NCBI GenBank assembly: GCA_003565295.1
Contig: PXCO01000071.1
Span: 1 to 64,000, forward strand
DNA: 64,000 nt
DNA from: Cyclobacteriaceae bacterium
GTDB lineage: Bacteria; Bacteroidota; Bacteroidia; Cytophagales; Cyclobacteriaceae
Direction of reading: 5' to 3'
Made by a program: the position numbers and the translations under genes. The notes under the pieces were generated by a model. That model did no database searches. It was not told the origin of the DNA and saw nothing but the letters and a program-made list of their open reading frames with translations. Every line of letters starts with the position of its first letter. Position 1 is the first letter of the stretch. Of the stretch, positions 27,141-35,405 are shown one piece after another.

Positions 27141-27680
27141 ATGAAAAATTTGATGATTACTTTGATTTGCCTTTTGCTGGTTTGCTCCATGGAGTCCACA
27201 TTTGCACAGGGAAGCCATGATCCGGAGGCCAAACTTGCGGAAATGGGATTAAGCCTGATTCCCCCTTCTGATGCACCATCGAAAATCATGAAGGCCGTTC
27301 GAACTGGAAACTTGATTTTTCTCTCCGGACACGGCCCAACCAATGCCGAAGGGGAAACTACACGAGGAAAGCTGGGTGTGGATCTTACAGTAGAACAGGG
27401 GCGTGAAGCCGCTCAGCTAACGGGGGTTCAGCTTTTGTCCTCACTAAAAGCGGAAATCGGTGATTTAAAAAAGGTAAAGAAAGTGGTAAAAGTACTGGGC
27501 ATGGTCAACAGCGCCCCTGATTTTACCCAACAACCTGCGGTGGTCCATGGGTTTACCGACTTAATGATTGATGTTTTCGGTGAGGAAATAGGCAAACATG
27601 CCAGATCTGCGGTGGGCATGGCCTCGCTGCCTGGCGGAATGGCCATAGAAATAGAAATGATCGTAGAAGTAGAAGACTGA
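27141..27680 (+). CDS. RidA/YjgF family enamine/imine deaminase, exported
   Basis: 179 residues, of which about 22 are a clear signal peptide (ICLLLVCSMESTFAQG), unusual for a family that is normally cytoplasmic. The RidA core has VRTGNLIFLSGHGP and the catalytic-type arginine in HARSAVGMASLPGG, followed by MAIEIEMIVEV. RidA proteins hydrolyse reactive enamine/imine products of PLP-dependent ammonia-lyases. The next gene encodes exactly such a PLP enzyme, also exported, so the two probably work together. Confidence 0.92.
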   Translation: MKNLMITLICLLLVCSMESTFAQGSHDPEAKLAEMGLSLIPPSDAPSKIMKAVRTGNLIFLSGHGPTNAEGETTRGKLGVDLTVEQGREAAQLTGVQLLSSLKAEIGDLKKVKKVVKVLGMVNSAPDFTQQPAVVHGFTDLMIDVFGEEIGKHARSAVGMASLPGGMAIEIEMIVEVED

Positions 27681-27694
27681 TTATCAGTCCCTAT

Positions 27695-27715
27695 GATTAC
27701 ACTAGTGGTGTAATC
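27695..27715. promoter_or_regulatory. Perfect inverted repeat between ridA-like and selA-like genes
   Basis: GATTACAC-TAGTG-GTGTAATC, 8-bp perfect arms and a 5-nt loop, placed 15 bp after the RidA stop and 26 bp before the next ATG. There is no T-run, so it is not an ordinary terminator. It may be a regulator site or an mRNA-processing/stability hairpin. Confidence 0.5.
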
Positions 27716-27740
27716 GGCAAGCATATTAAATCCAATTGTC

Positions 27741-28964
27741 ATGATATCAAGACGAAAATTATTGAAAAGACTATCTACTTTCCCCTTGGTGGGAGGTATG
27801 ATAGGAACAGGATTACCCATTCATTCTGCCATAAGCCAACCATTGGAGGAAGCTCCTAAACGCGACGTGATGAAAGAATTGGGCATTCGCACCTTTGTTA
27901 ATGCTGCAGGTACCTATACCGCAATGACAGCCTCATTGATGCCTAAGGAAGTAATGGAAACCATCCAAATTTCAGGGACTCAGTTTGCCATGCTAGATGA
28001 AGTACAGGACAAAGTTGGTGAAAAAATAGCCAAACTCTGTCACGCAGAAGCCGCAACTGTCACGGCTGGATGTTGGTCAGCCATGGTGTTGGGATTGGCG
28101 GGAGTACTCACTGGCACCGATAAAAAAAAGGTAGCTCAATTGCCCAATCTCGAGGGGATGAAAAATGAGGTGATCGTGCAAAAATCCCATAATGTGGGCT
28201 ATGTCCATGCGCTAACCAATACCGGGGTCACCATGATAGAAGTAGAAACAGCACAGGATGTGGAGAGAGCCGTCAATGATAAAACCGCTATGATGTGGTT
28301 CTTGAATTATCAGGCACCTGAAGGAAAAATAGCTCATGAGGAATGGGTGTCCCTTGGCAAAAAACACAACATCCCAACCATGATAGATATGGCAGCGGAT
28401 GTGCCGCCTGTAGAAAATCTATGGAAATACAATGATATGGGCTTTGATTTGGTTTGTGTTTCAGGAGGAAAAGCCATGAAAGGCCCCCAAAGTGCCGGAA
28501 TTCTTATGGGCAAAAAAGACCTTGTCGAAGCCGCACGGCTAAGTGCTCCCCCAAGAGGAGGCAATATTGGCAGAGGCATGAAAGTGAACAAGGAAGAGAT
28601 TTTGGGCATGTATGTGGCCTTAGAAATGTACATCAACAAAGACCACGAAAAAGAGTGGAAATCATGGGAGGACAAGGTAGCTCAAATAGAAAATGCCGTA
28701 AAGGACCTTCAAAGCGTGAAAACGGAAGTGTCTGTACCGCCCATAGCTAACCACACCCCTTATTTGAATATTAGCTGGGACCTAGATGTGATTAAAATTA
28801 CCCGTGCTGAACTTCAGGACAAACTCAGGAGTGGCGAGCCTTCCATAGAGGTAATAGGTAGCAAGGACAACGCCATCAGCCTCACCGTATTTATGCTTAG
28901 GCCCAAGGAAGAAAAAATTGTTGCCAAACGAATTCGGGAAGAATTAAAAGCAGCCTTAGTTTAA
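27741..28964 (+). CDS. SelA-like PLP-dependent ammonia-lyase/transferase with Tat signal
   Basis: 407 residues. A Tat-type leader (SRRKLLKRL, then a hydrophobic core to about 31) points to export of a folded cofactor protein. The fold-type I PLP core has D217 in MIDMAADVPP and the Schiff-base lysine K244 in SGGKAMKGPQSAG. The sequence belongs with the SelA-like/COG1921 group, which includes D-glucosaminate-6-phosphate ammonia-lyase (DgaE), rather than with true selenocysteine synthase. There is no selenoprotein machinery nearby. The likely reaction is an alpha,beta-elimination of ammonia from an amino acid or amino-sugar acid, with the imine cleared by the adjacent RidA. Confidence 0.87.
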   Translation: MISRRKLLKRLSTFPLVGGMIGTGLPIHSAISQPLEEAPKRDVMKELGIRTFVNAAGTYTAMTASLMPKEVMETIQISGTQFAMLDEVQDKVGEKIAKLCHAEAATVTAGCWSAMVLGLAGVLTGTDKKKVAQLPNLEGMKNEVIVQKSHNVGYVHALTNTGVTMIEVETAQDVERAVNDKTAMMWFLNYQAPEGKIAHEEWVSLGKKHNIPTMIDMAADVPPVENLWKYNDMGFDLVCVSGGKAMKGPQSAGILMGKKDLVEAARLSAPPRGGNIGRGMKVNKEEILGMYVALEMYINKDHEKEWKSWEDKVAQIENAVKDLQSVKTEVSVPPIANHTPYLNISWDLDVIKITRAELQDKLRSGEPSIEVIGSKDNAISLTVFMLRPKEEKIVAKRIREELKAALV

Positions 28965-29049
28965 CTTAAAACCAATGCTCAATATCTATTCGCATTAAAC
29001 TTGATTAGTGAGCCTAGCTCACGTGCATGTGTCAATTAACTCTTTTCTA

Positions 29050-30306
29050 ATGAAAAACAATTTAATAGTTATTGCAATATGTGGCTTTCTCTGTTTCGGA
29101 GGGGTCACTTATGCCCAGGATTACGATTTAGTCATCAAAAATGGACATGTAATTGATCCAAAAAGCGGCACAGATGCCCTCAATGACGTAGCCATAAAAG
29201 ATGGGAAGGTAGCTAGAATAGCGGCTTCAATCCCCGGAAATGGGGCCAAGCAGGTGGTGAACGCAGAAGGAATGTTGGTGGTTCCAGGATTGATTGATAT
29301 TCATGGACACAACTTTGCGGGAACCAGGGAAAACAGTTACCTAAGTGACGGCCTTACGGCAGTGGATCCAGATGGCTATACTTTCCGTGTAGGGGTTACC
29401 ACTATTGTAGATTGTGGTGGTCCGGGATGGAAGAACATCCACATTTTTAAACAAAATATCATAGATCCATCAAAAACCCGGGTATTGGCCTTCTTAAACA
29501 TTGTGGGGGAAGGAATGCGTGGAGGAGCCTGGGAACAGGACACTACAGATATGGATGCAGAAATCACTGCTCAAGCCGCTTTAAAATACAAAGAGCATGT
29601 GGTGGGATTCAAGGTGGCCCATTATAGCCGAAGAGATTGGATTCCCATTGATCGTGCGGTGGAGGCTGGAAACATTGCCAGTATGCCTGTTATCATCGAC
29701 TTTGGAGGTTCAATGTCCTTTGCACCATTAAGATTGCGGGAACTGTTTTTTGAACGTTTACGCCCCGGCGACATCTATACACACACCTTTGCAGAACTTG
29801 GTGGTGCAAGGGAACCTATTGTGGAATATGAAACTCGGCAGTTTAAGCCTTTTGTCAGAGAGGCACAGGAAAGAGGAATAATTTTTGACGTGGGATACGG
29901 TGGTGCCAGTTTTGATTTTCGCCAGGCTTTACCTGCTTTGGAAGCAGGATTCTTGCCCAACACCATCAGTACTGACCTCCACAAAGGAAGTATGAATGCC
30001 GCTATGAAAGACATGTTGAACATCATGTCAAAGTTTTTGGCAATGGGAGTGGATCTTCCAAAGGTGATAGAAATGAGCACCTGGGAACCTGCAAAAGTCA
30101 TTCAGCGTGAAATGCTTGGAAATCTTTCCGAAGGAGGAATCGCTGACGTGGCCATCCTTGGGCTCAGAGATGGAAACTTTGGTTTTTGGGACAGGAACGG
30201 TTACAAAATTAACGGAGACAAACGCTTTGAATGCCAGATGACCATTAAAGAGGGTAAGATTGTCTATGACCTGAACGGGATAGCTGATCCTGTGGTGCTA
30301 AAATAA
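29050..30306 (+). CDS. Amidohydrolase/deacetylase family metallohydrolase (COG3964-like), exported
   Basis: 418 residues from ATG 29050; the track's GTG at 29008 would add 14 residues before a typical signal peptide (MKNNLIVIAICGFLCFGGVTYAQ), so I reject it. The amidohydrolase metal site is visible: IDIHGHNF (HxH), the likely carboxylated lysine in GFKVAHYS, a His in YTHTFAE and the Asp in ISTDLHKG. COG3964 members hydrolyse esters or amides of acylated 2-hydroxy or amino acids and often neighbour SelA-like genes, as here. It closes the operon before a strong terminator. Confidence 0.88.
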   Translation: MKNNLIVIAICGFLCFGGVTYAQDYDLVIKNGHVIDPKSGTDALNDVAIKDGKVARIAASIPGNGAKQVVNAEGMLVVPGLIDIHGHNFAGTRENSYLSDGLTAVDPDGYTFRVGVTTIVDCGGPGWKNIHIFKQNIIDPSKTRVLAFLNIVGEGMRGGAWEQDTTDMDAEITAQAALKYKEHVVGFKVAHYSRRDWIPIDRAVEAGNIASMPVIIDFGGSMSFAPLRLRELFFERLRPGDIYTHTFAELGGAREPIVEYETRQFKPFVREAQERGIIFDVGYGGASFDFRQALPALEAGFLPNTISTDLHKGSMNAAMKDMLNIMSKFLAMGVDLPKVIEMSTWEPAKVIQREMLGNLSEGGIADVAILGLRDGNFGFWDRNGYKINGDKRFECQMTIKEGKIVYDLNGIADPVVLK

Positions 30307-30328
30307 ACGTGTTAATATTGAAACATTT

Positions 30329-30360
30329 GCCTTCGGCCAATGGCCGGGGGCATTTTTTTT
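30329..30360 (+). terminator. Rho-independent terminator
   Basis: GCCTTCGGCC (30329-30338) pairs over 10 bp (two G-U) with GGCCGGGGGC, with a 3-nt loop, directly followed by ATTTTTTTT. It ends the PQQ-CBM9-RidA-SelA-amidohydrolase operon. Confidence 0.92.
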
Positions 30361-30404
30361 GCGGTAGATCTTTCCAGTTTTTATTTTAACCAAGCCTCGT
30401 AAAA

Positions 30405-30986
30405 ATGAACCATCGCATTAAGATTTTGAAAGATGAAATCCTTTCCAATCATTTTTACACCCTCAAAAAGATCACCTTTGAATACCATCTCCCCAATGGG
30501 GAAAGGCAGGTCCAAACACGGGAAGCTTTTGACAGAGGGAACGGAGCGGCTGTATTGCTATATCACCCCGGGCGAAAAACGGTGATCCTTACCCGGCAGT
30601 TTAGGATGCCCACTTTTATCAACGGGAATGCAGACGGAATGATGATAGAGGTATGCGCGGGCATGTTAGATGAGGACAATCCAGAGGAATGTGCACGCCG
30701 GGAAAGTGTAGAGGAAACCGGCTACCGGGTGGACAAGTTAGAAAAGGTGTTTGAGGCCTATATGTCACCCGGTGCTGTGACCGAAATTCTTCATTTTTAT
30801 ATCGGCACCTATTCTGATCAACAAAAAGTCGAAGATGGTGGAGGACTTGATGAAGAACAGGAAAATATAGAGGTTATGGAGATACCCTTAGACAGGGCCA
30901 TGCAGATGGTCAAATCCGGAGAAATCAAGGATGCCAAAACTATAATGTTGTTGCAGCAAATTCAATTAAAATTAATATCAACTTAA
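30405..30986 (+). CDS. Nudix hydrolase, NudK/ADP-ribose pyrophosphatase-like
   Basis: 193 residues. The Nudix box is GMLDEDNPEECARRESVEETGY, close to the slightly extended form seen in GDP-mannose pyrophosphatase NudK. The family hydrolyses nucleoside-diphosphate-linked compounds (GDP-mannose or ADP-ribose) in the cytoplasm with Mg2+. The front half has the usual HFYTLKKITFEYHLPNG. Standalone gene after a terminator. Confidence 0.92.
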   Translation: MNHRIKILKDEILSNHFYTLKKITFEYHLPNGERQVQTREAFDRGNGAAVLLYHPGRKTVILTRQFRMPTFINGNADGMMIEVCAGMLDEDNPEECARRESVEETGYRVDKLEKVFEAYMSPGAVTEILHFYIGTYSDQQKVEDGGGLDEEQENIEVMEIPLDRAMQMVKSGEIKDAKTIMLLQQIQLKLIST

Positions 30987-31010
30987 TTATTTTTGTTGTC
31001 CGTCATGTTT

Positions 31011-31045
31011 TTCATCCTATCTTCATCTTCACTATTTTATTTTAC
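31011..31045 (+). promoter_or_regulatory. Direct-repeat operator and promoter upstream of the two-component operon
   Basis: TTCATCCTATC-TTCATCTTCAC is an 11-bp-spaced direct repeat (TTCATC at 31011 and 31022), followed by a TATTTTA-type -7-like box (about 31033-31045). The same arrangement occurs at 34401-34434 before the DUF4382 gene. OmpR-type regulators bind direct repeats at about this spacing, and one is encoded in the operon. Confidence 0.5.
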
Positions 31046-31069
31046 GGACGAAATAATTTCCAAAAAGTA

Positions 31070-31504
31070 ATGAAACATCTACTATTTTCCTTTATTTTAA
31101 CTTTTTGTTTATCAATTGGATACGGACAAGAGGGCGATAAAAAAGCGGAGAAAATTCCTATAATTGAAAAAGCCACAGATACCAAAAAAAATGAAATTGG
31201 TGACAAAAGTAGCGAAAGGAGTAGGTTTAGCATAAGTAGTGCTGCTAGAAGAAGATCGCTTCCAAATCGAAATGCTAACAATCATAGGGAAAATGAAGCT
31301 GTAGAGAAACCTGAAGGAAATAACGGATTAGAAACAGCTGAGCAGGCAACACAACTACGGGGAAGTACTCCATCAAATAGGCCAAATATAAATGTTCCTG
31401 CAGCTAGGCCTACTCCGCCTGTGGTCCGGCCTGGAAGGGTACCGGGAAGCCCTCCCAGGCCAAGAAATATTCCACAGCCGCCCTCAAGGCCGAACATACC
31501 TTGA
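31070..31504 (+). CDS. Small exported proline-rich protein of unknown function
   Basis: 144 residues: a signal peptide (hydrophobic core, cleavage near SIGYGQ), a highly charged middle (KAEKIPIIEKATDTKKNE), a serine/arginine-rich patch, and a proline/arginine-rich C-terminal third (NVPAARPTPPVVRPGRVPGS). Low complexity suggests a disordered, possibly wall-binding or linker protein. It is the first gene of the operon with the beta-barrel, response regulator and histidine kinase, 37 bp before the next gene. Confidence 0.6.
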   Translation: MKHLLFSFILTFCLSIGYGQEGDKKAEKIPIIEKATDTKKNEIGDKSSERSRFSISSAARRRSLPNRNANNHRENEAVEKPEGNNGLETAEQATQLRGSTPSNRPNINVPAARPTPPVVRPGRVPGSPPRPRNIPQPPSRPNIP

Positions 31505-31541
31505 CTAATTGAAAATTATCCAATTAACGTGAAGGAATGAG

Positions 31542-32360
31542 ATGAAGAAATGGAATTTTGGTTGTTTACTTTTATATTGGTTTTGTTGCAGTTTTTCATT
31601 TGCCCAAGAGCAGGATTCAATAGCTACTGAGCCTGTTTCCAAATATGATTATTTGATAATCAATGGGAAATTCTCTGATCGATTTATGTTTGCAGGAAGA
31701 GATTTTGGCATGAAAGTACCCATTTTCACCTCGGATATGATGTATTTATTTCATTCTGGCTGGTACCTGAATGCAACTGCTGTACAAATAATGGATCCTT
31801 ATATACCCAGCCAATATGCCCTTTCCGTGGGTTATCTTAGGGACATATCTGATAAAGTGGCGCTTAATGCCGCCTATTCCCAATTTTTGGTAGCCGGGGA
31901 AAGCCAATTAGCTGGTGTGCAAAACCTTGGGTTTTTGCAGGCAGGAATTGGGTTTGATTGGAATATATTGTACTCCACCATTCAATTTCAAGGCTTAATT
32001 CACCAATATCCGGATCTATTCATTACTTCAAAACATTCAAGGTATTTTGAATTTGACCAAAGGATTTTCCGACAAATAGTAGTGTCTTTTGAACCTTCCC
32101 TATCATTTATGATTGGAACCAGCCAATTCTATCACCTCGCTGTAAATGAGCAATACATAGGACAACAAAACTGGGACAAGCTCATGGCTTTAAATATGGA
32201 ATTTGCTATCCCTGTGCTTTTTGAATTGAATAATTGGGGACTAGAACTCCAGGCAAAATATGTGCACCCTCTTAATTTGGCCGAGTTTGATGAATCGGGT
32301 CAAAGAATAATATTAGGGGGAACGCTATCGTATACAATACCGGTCAAAAAGAAAAAATAA
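31542..32360 (+). CDS. Outer-membrane protein, probable beta-barrel, unknown function
   Basis: 272 residues with a signal peptide (cleavage near SFSFAQ). Alternating hydrophobic/aromatic strands (YALSVGYLRDISDKVALNAAYSQF, GLELQAKYVHPLN) and a strand-like C-terminus followed by a lysine tail suggest a barrel. No family was recognised. It is translated 12 bp before the response regulator, so it is likely part of the same regulatory or sensing unit. Confidence 0.6.
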   Translation: MKKWNFGCLLLYWFCCSFSFAQEQDSIATEPVSKYDYLIINGKFSDRFMFAGRDFGMKVPIFTSDMMYLFHSGWYLNATAVQIMDPYIPSQYALSVGYLRDISDKVALNAAYSQFLVAGESQLAGVQNLGFLQAGIGFDWNILYSTIQFQGLIHQYPDLFITSKHSRYFEFDQRIFRQIVVSFEPSLSFMIGTSQFYHLAVNEQYIGQQNWDKLMALNMEFAIPVLFELNNWGLELQAKYVHPLNLAEFDESGQRIILGGTLSYTIPVKKKK

Positions 32361-32372
32361 AATCCATAGACG

Positions 32373-33050
32373 ATGAGAGTGCTGTTGGTAGAAGATGAAG
32401 AGATGATAGGTAGGGAAATTCAAGAATACCTGAATGGTGAATCCCTCATATGTGACTGGTCGTCCAACTATGGAGATGCATCCGAAAAAATCTTTGTGAA
32501 TGAATACGATTTTATTCTTCTGGATTTAGGTCTTCCTGATGGAGATGGGCTGGGGTTGATAAAAGAAATTAAAGAAAACAGCCCAAATTCTCTAATAATC
32601 ATTTTAACGGCCAGATCAAATGTGGAGGATAGAGTACACGGGCTAGAATTAGGTGCCGATGATTACTTGGCTAAGCCCTTTTCATTTTTAGAATTGAAAG
32701 CACGAATGCAGGCCATCCTCAGAAGAAAATCAGGATGGGTGAAAAACATCATTAATATCGGTAAATTCTCTATTGATATTGAGGCTAGAAAGGTGTACTA
32801 TTTGAAAAATTCCATTGAATTGACTCACAAAGAGTTTACCGTACTCCACTTTCTTTTAATTCACTGCAACAAAGTGATCAACAGGTACCAGATTGCCGAA
32901 CATTTATGGGGAGATCATCTAGAAGAAGAGTATCAATCAAATTTTATAGATGTACATATCAAAAACATCAGAAAAAAATTAGGGGCTTTTGAACCTATCA
33001 ATTGGCTCGAGACAGTAAGGGGGGTAGGTTATAAAATTAATACAGGATAA
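32373..33050 (+). CDS. OmpR/PhoB-family response regulator
   Basis: 225 residues. The receiver domain has the acidic pair in VEDEE, phospho-acceptor D51 in FILLDLGLPDGDG, T in IILTARS and K in DDYLAKPFS. A C-terminal winged helix (about 125-225) contains LTHKEFTVLHFLL and the closing VRGVGYKI. It is a DNA-binding transcription factor partnered with the kinase that starts 6 bp later. Shared direct repeats before 31070 and 34460 are its likely targets. Confidence 0.95.
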   Translation: MRVLLVEDEEMIGREIQEYLNGESLICDWSSNYGDASEKIFVNEYDFILLDLGLPDGDGLGLIKEIKENSPNSLIIILTARSNVEDRVHGLELGADDYLAKPFSFLELKARMQAILRRKSGWVKNIINIGKFSIDIEARKVYYLKNSIELTHKEFTVLHFLLIHCNKVINRYQIAEHLWGDHLEEEYQSNFIDVHIKNIRKKLGAFEPINWLETVRGVGYKINTG

Positions 33051-33056
33051 GATCCA

Positions 33057-34370
33057 ATGCGACTGTCAACGAAATTACTTCTGTATAATGTCCTTGCAAA
33101 AGGAATCATCCTCCTCATTTTCCTGATGGGAGGCCCCATATTTCTACATTATTTTGCACTGAAAAATATTGATACCGAATTACTGGAAAAAAGAGAATAT
33201 ATTCTGACCCTCATCTCAAACAATGGCATTGAAGGTTTTTTTTATGAGGAAGACAGTCTAGCGGGCTTTGGAAGCTACAATATACTTAAGGAAGAATACA
33301 TACTATTAGAAAAACTGGATGTGGCGTACCCTCTTGACAGTATTTTTAATGAAGAAAGGATATTAGATGAGGTTGCTGTCCCGTATAGGGTTTGTGCATA
33401 TGTATTTGGATTCGAGAATGATTACTTTTTACTTGAGATAGGTAAAAGCCTGGAAACCATCCAAGATTTGAACGCCATTATTTTCAGACTAATGGTTATC
33501 CTCCTGATTTTGTTCATCTTTTTTTCCTTTATATTGGATCATTCATTCAATAAGCACATTTTTCACCCTTTCAAGTTAATTATACAGGATAAAATAGCTA
33601 AAATCAACGAGCCTTTAGCTTTTGACCACTCTCCCATCAAGAGTAGTACTGAGGATTTCAGGATTCTCGATGAAGCCATTAGTCAAATGATATGGAGGAT
33701 CCAAAAAGCCTTTAACCAAGAAAGGGTTTTTATTTCTCACGCCTCTCATGAATTGAAAACACCGATATCAATACTCCAATCTAAAATTGAGGCACTATTT
33801 TCCAAGGGGAAATTGAATCATTCAGAAATGGAGAAGCTTATGGATATGCAAAGGACCATACAGAGAATGAAGAAAACCCTAAACTCTCTCTTGTTACTGT
33901 CCAAGGTAAACAATGCACAATATATAAAAGAGGAGGAGTTTTCATTAAATCAACTTATTGTAGAAGTTGTGGAAGAATGGGAACCAATAGCAGAAGATAA
34001 GGGAATCAAACTAACCACGTCCCGGCCCCTGGATTTCAACTTAAAAAACAGTAATAGATCTCTCTGCCATATCTTGATCAGAAACCTTTTATCAAACGCC
34101 ATAAAATATTCTCCTAGCAACTCTGAAGTAAAAATTAATGGCTCAAGCATTTCGAATGGGTTCCTTATAGAAATAATTGACGAGGGGCCGGGTATCTCTG
34201 AGGAAAGAATCAATCAGATTCAAAATGGTCAGGTATTCTTGAAAGATGCCCATACAGATTCTTCGGGATATGGATTGCAAATTGTTTTTAAAATAGCTTC
34301 TTTCTTAGGTATTGACATCCATATCCTAAACACTTCCACCGGTACCAATTTTCAACTCACCTTCAAATAA
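33057..34370 (+). CDS. Membrane sensor histidine kinase
   Basis: 437 residues. Two membrane segments (about 8-33 and 141-162) flank an extracytoplasmic loop of about 105 residues. A HAMP-like linker is followed by the H-box with H231 (SHASHELKTPI), N-box (RNLLSNAIKYSP), G1 (IIDEGPGISEE) and G2 (GYGLQIVFKIA). All catalytic elements are present. It pairs with the OmpR-type regulator. The ligand is unknown; co-encoded envelope proteins suggest an envelope signal. Confidence 0.94.
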   Translation: MRLSTKLLLYNVLAKGIILLIFLMGGPIFLHYFALKNIDTELLEKREYILTLISNNGIEGFFYEEDSLAGFGSYNILKEEYILLEKLDVAYPLDSIFNEERILDEVAVPYRVCAYVFGFENDYFLLEIGKSLETIQDLNAIIFRLMVILLILFIFFSFILDHSFNKHIFHPFKLIIQDKIAKINEPLAFDHSPIKSSTEDFRILDEAISQMIWRIQKAFNQERVFISHASHELKTPISILQSKIEALFSKGKLNHSEMEKLMDMQRTIQRMKKTLNSLLLLSKVNNAQYIKEEEFSLNQLIVEVVEEWEPIAEDKGIKLTTSRPLDFNLKNSNRSLCHILIRNLLSNAIKYSPSNSEVKINGSSISNGFLIEIIDEGPGISEERINQIQNGQVFLKDAHTDSSGYGLQIVFKIASFLGIDIHILNTSTGTNFQLTFK

Positions 34371-34400
34371 AGTAAACAATTTCTTCAATTTTAATTCTTC

Positions 34401-34434
34401 TTCATTTTAGCTTCATCTTGTTGACCTACTTTTG
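34401..34434 (+). promoter_or_regulatory. Direct-repeat operator and -7 box upstream of DUF4382 gene
   Basis: TTCATTTTAGC-TTCATCTTGTT (repeats at 34401 and 34412, 11-bp spacing), then TACTTTTG (34427-34434), an exact match to TAnnTTTG starting 15 bp after the second repeat. This mirrors the layout before 31070, suggesting common control by the response regulator. Confidence 0.55.
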
Positions 34435-34459
34435 AAGTATAAACTTAAATTTTATAGAT

Positions 34460-35266
34460 ATGAAAAAGTTGAAAGTTAACTTGTGGGTTTCAGGAGTGGT
34501 TTCACTTCTTTTTTTTATGGGCTGCAACGATCAGGACGATATGAGGGAAGGACATGCTAAATTGAATGTTTCTTTAATCGACGCTCCTGCCGATTATGAT
34601 GAGGTTTGGGTAGAGGTACTCTCGGTAGAGATCTTGCCTGATAAGGAAAATGAGAATAATGAATCTGCCTGGATCAGTATATCGAATGAGGCAGATGACA
34701 AGAAACTGAACCTATTAACCTTGACAGGGGGAAATTCAGCCTTTATAGGATCCAAAGAGGTGAGTGCCGGAAAGATTTCACAAATCCGCCTAGTATTGGG
34801 AAATGACAACTATATCATACAAGAAGGCGAAAGAATTGACCTGACCACACCAAGTGCACAACAAAGTGGCTTGAAACTTCAAGTAAACAAAGAGCTCTTG
34901 CCTGGTATACAGTATGATTTGGTAATTGACTTCGACGCTGCACAATCCATTGTAAGGGCGGGGGCATCTGGCATGTTTATTTTGAAGCCCGTACTGAGAG
35001 TTGTCGCAGAGGAATCTGCATCCATAAAGGGAAAAATTATACCTGAAGAAGCGGGTACAGTGGTTTGGGCGATCAAAGACCTTGATACACTTGCCACGCA
35101 CAGTAATGACAATGGGGAATTCCTTGTAAAGGGTCTACAAACCGGATCATACCGGGTTGAAATCCACCCTAAAAGTCCTTATTTGGGAGACACTTTATTC
35201 AACGTGGCCACTCAAAAAGGGGAGGTCACCATTTTGGACCCAATAATACTTGAAATAGAGGAATAG
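34460..35266 (+). CDS. DUF4382 domain lipoprotein
   Basis: 268 residues with a lipobox (FFMGC, Cys near 22). A DUF4382 domain (about 35-190) has KLNVSLIDAPADYDEVWVEVLSVEI and the later QIRLVLGNDNYI. It is followed by a carboxypeptidase-regulatory-like beta-sandwich (about 195-265: IKGKIIPEEAGTVVWAIKD...GSYRVEIHP). It is a surface or periplasmic lipoprotein of unknown role. It lies 89 bp after the kinase with its own promoter and is followed by a terminator, so it is a probable target of the two-component system. Confidence 0.9.
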   Translation: MKKLKVNLWVSGVVSLLFFMGCNDQDDMREGHAKLNVSLIDAPADYDEVWVEVLSVEILPDKENENNESAWISISNEADDKKLNLLTLTGGNSAFIGSKEVSAGKISQIRLVLGNDNYIIQEGERIDLTTPSAQQSGLKLQVNKELLPGIQYDLVIDFDAAQSIVRAGASGMFILKPVLRVVAEESASIKGKIIPEEAGTVVWAIKDLDTLATHSNDNGEFLVKGLQTGSYRVEIHPKSPYLGDTLFNVATQKGEVTILDPIILEIEE

Positions 35267-35293
35267 TTTTGTGAACAATTATAAATTCTTTAA

Positions 35294-35330
35294 AAAAGGT
35301 GCCTTGAATTTTTCAGGCACCTTTTCTATT
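35294..35330 (+). terminator. Rho-independent terminator
   Basis: AAAAGGTGCCT (35294-35304) pairs perfectly with AGGCACCTTTT (35315-35325) around a 10-nt loop; the T-run is part of the stem. It lies 27 bp after the DUF4382 stop. Confidence 0.9.
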
Positions 35331-35405
35331 CTTATTTGAGCTTGGGTTATTTCTTTTATTTTTACTTTCGATTTCCTAATTTAGGATTCTTTAAAATTTT
35401 ATTCC

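Noticed and set aside
27741-28964. True selenocysteine synthase (selA)
   Set aside because: The protein has a Tat signal and sits with RidA and an amidohydrolase; there is no selB, selD or tRNA-Sec nearby, so a SelA-like catabolic PLP enzyme is more likely.
29008-29049. GTG start and short palindrome GTGAGC-CTA-GCTCAC before the amidohydrolase
   Set aside because: The GTG start precedes a clean signal peptide beginning at ATG 29050; the short palindrome alone is too weak to call an operator.
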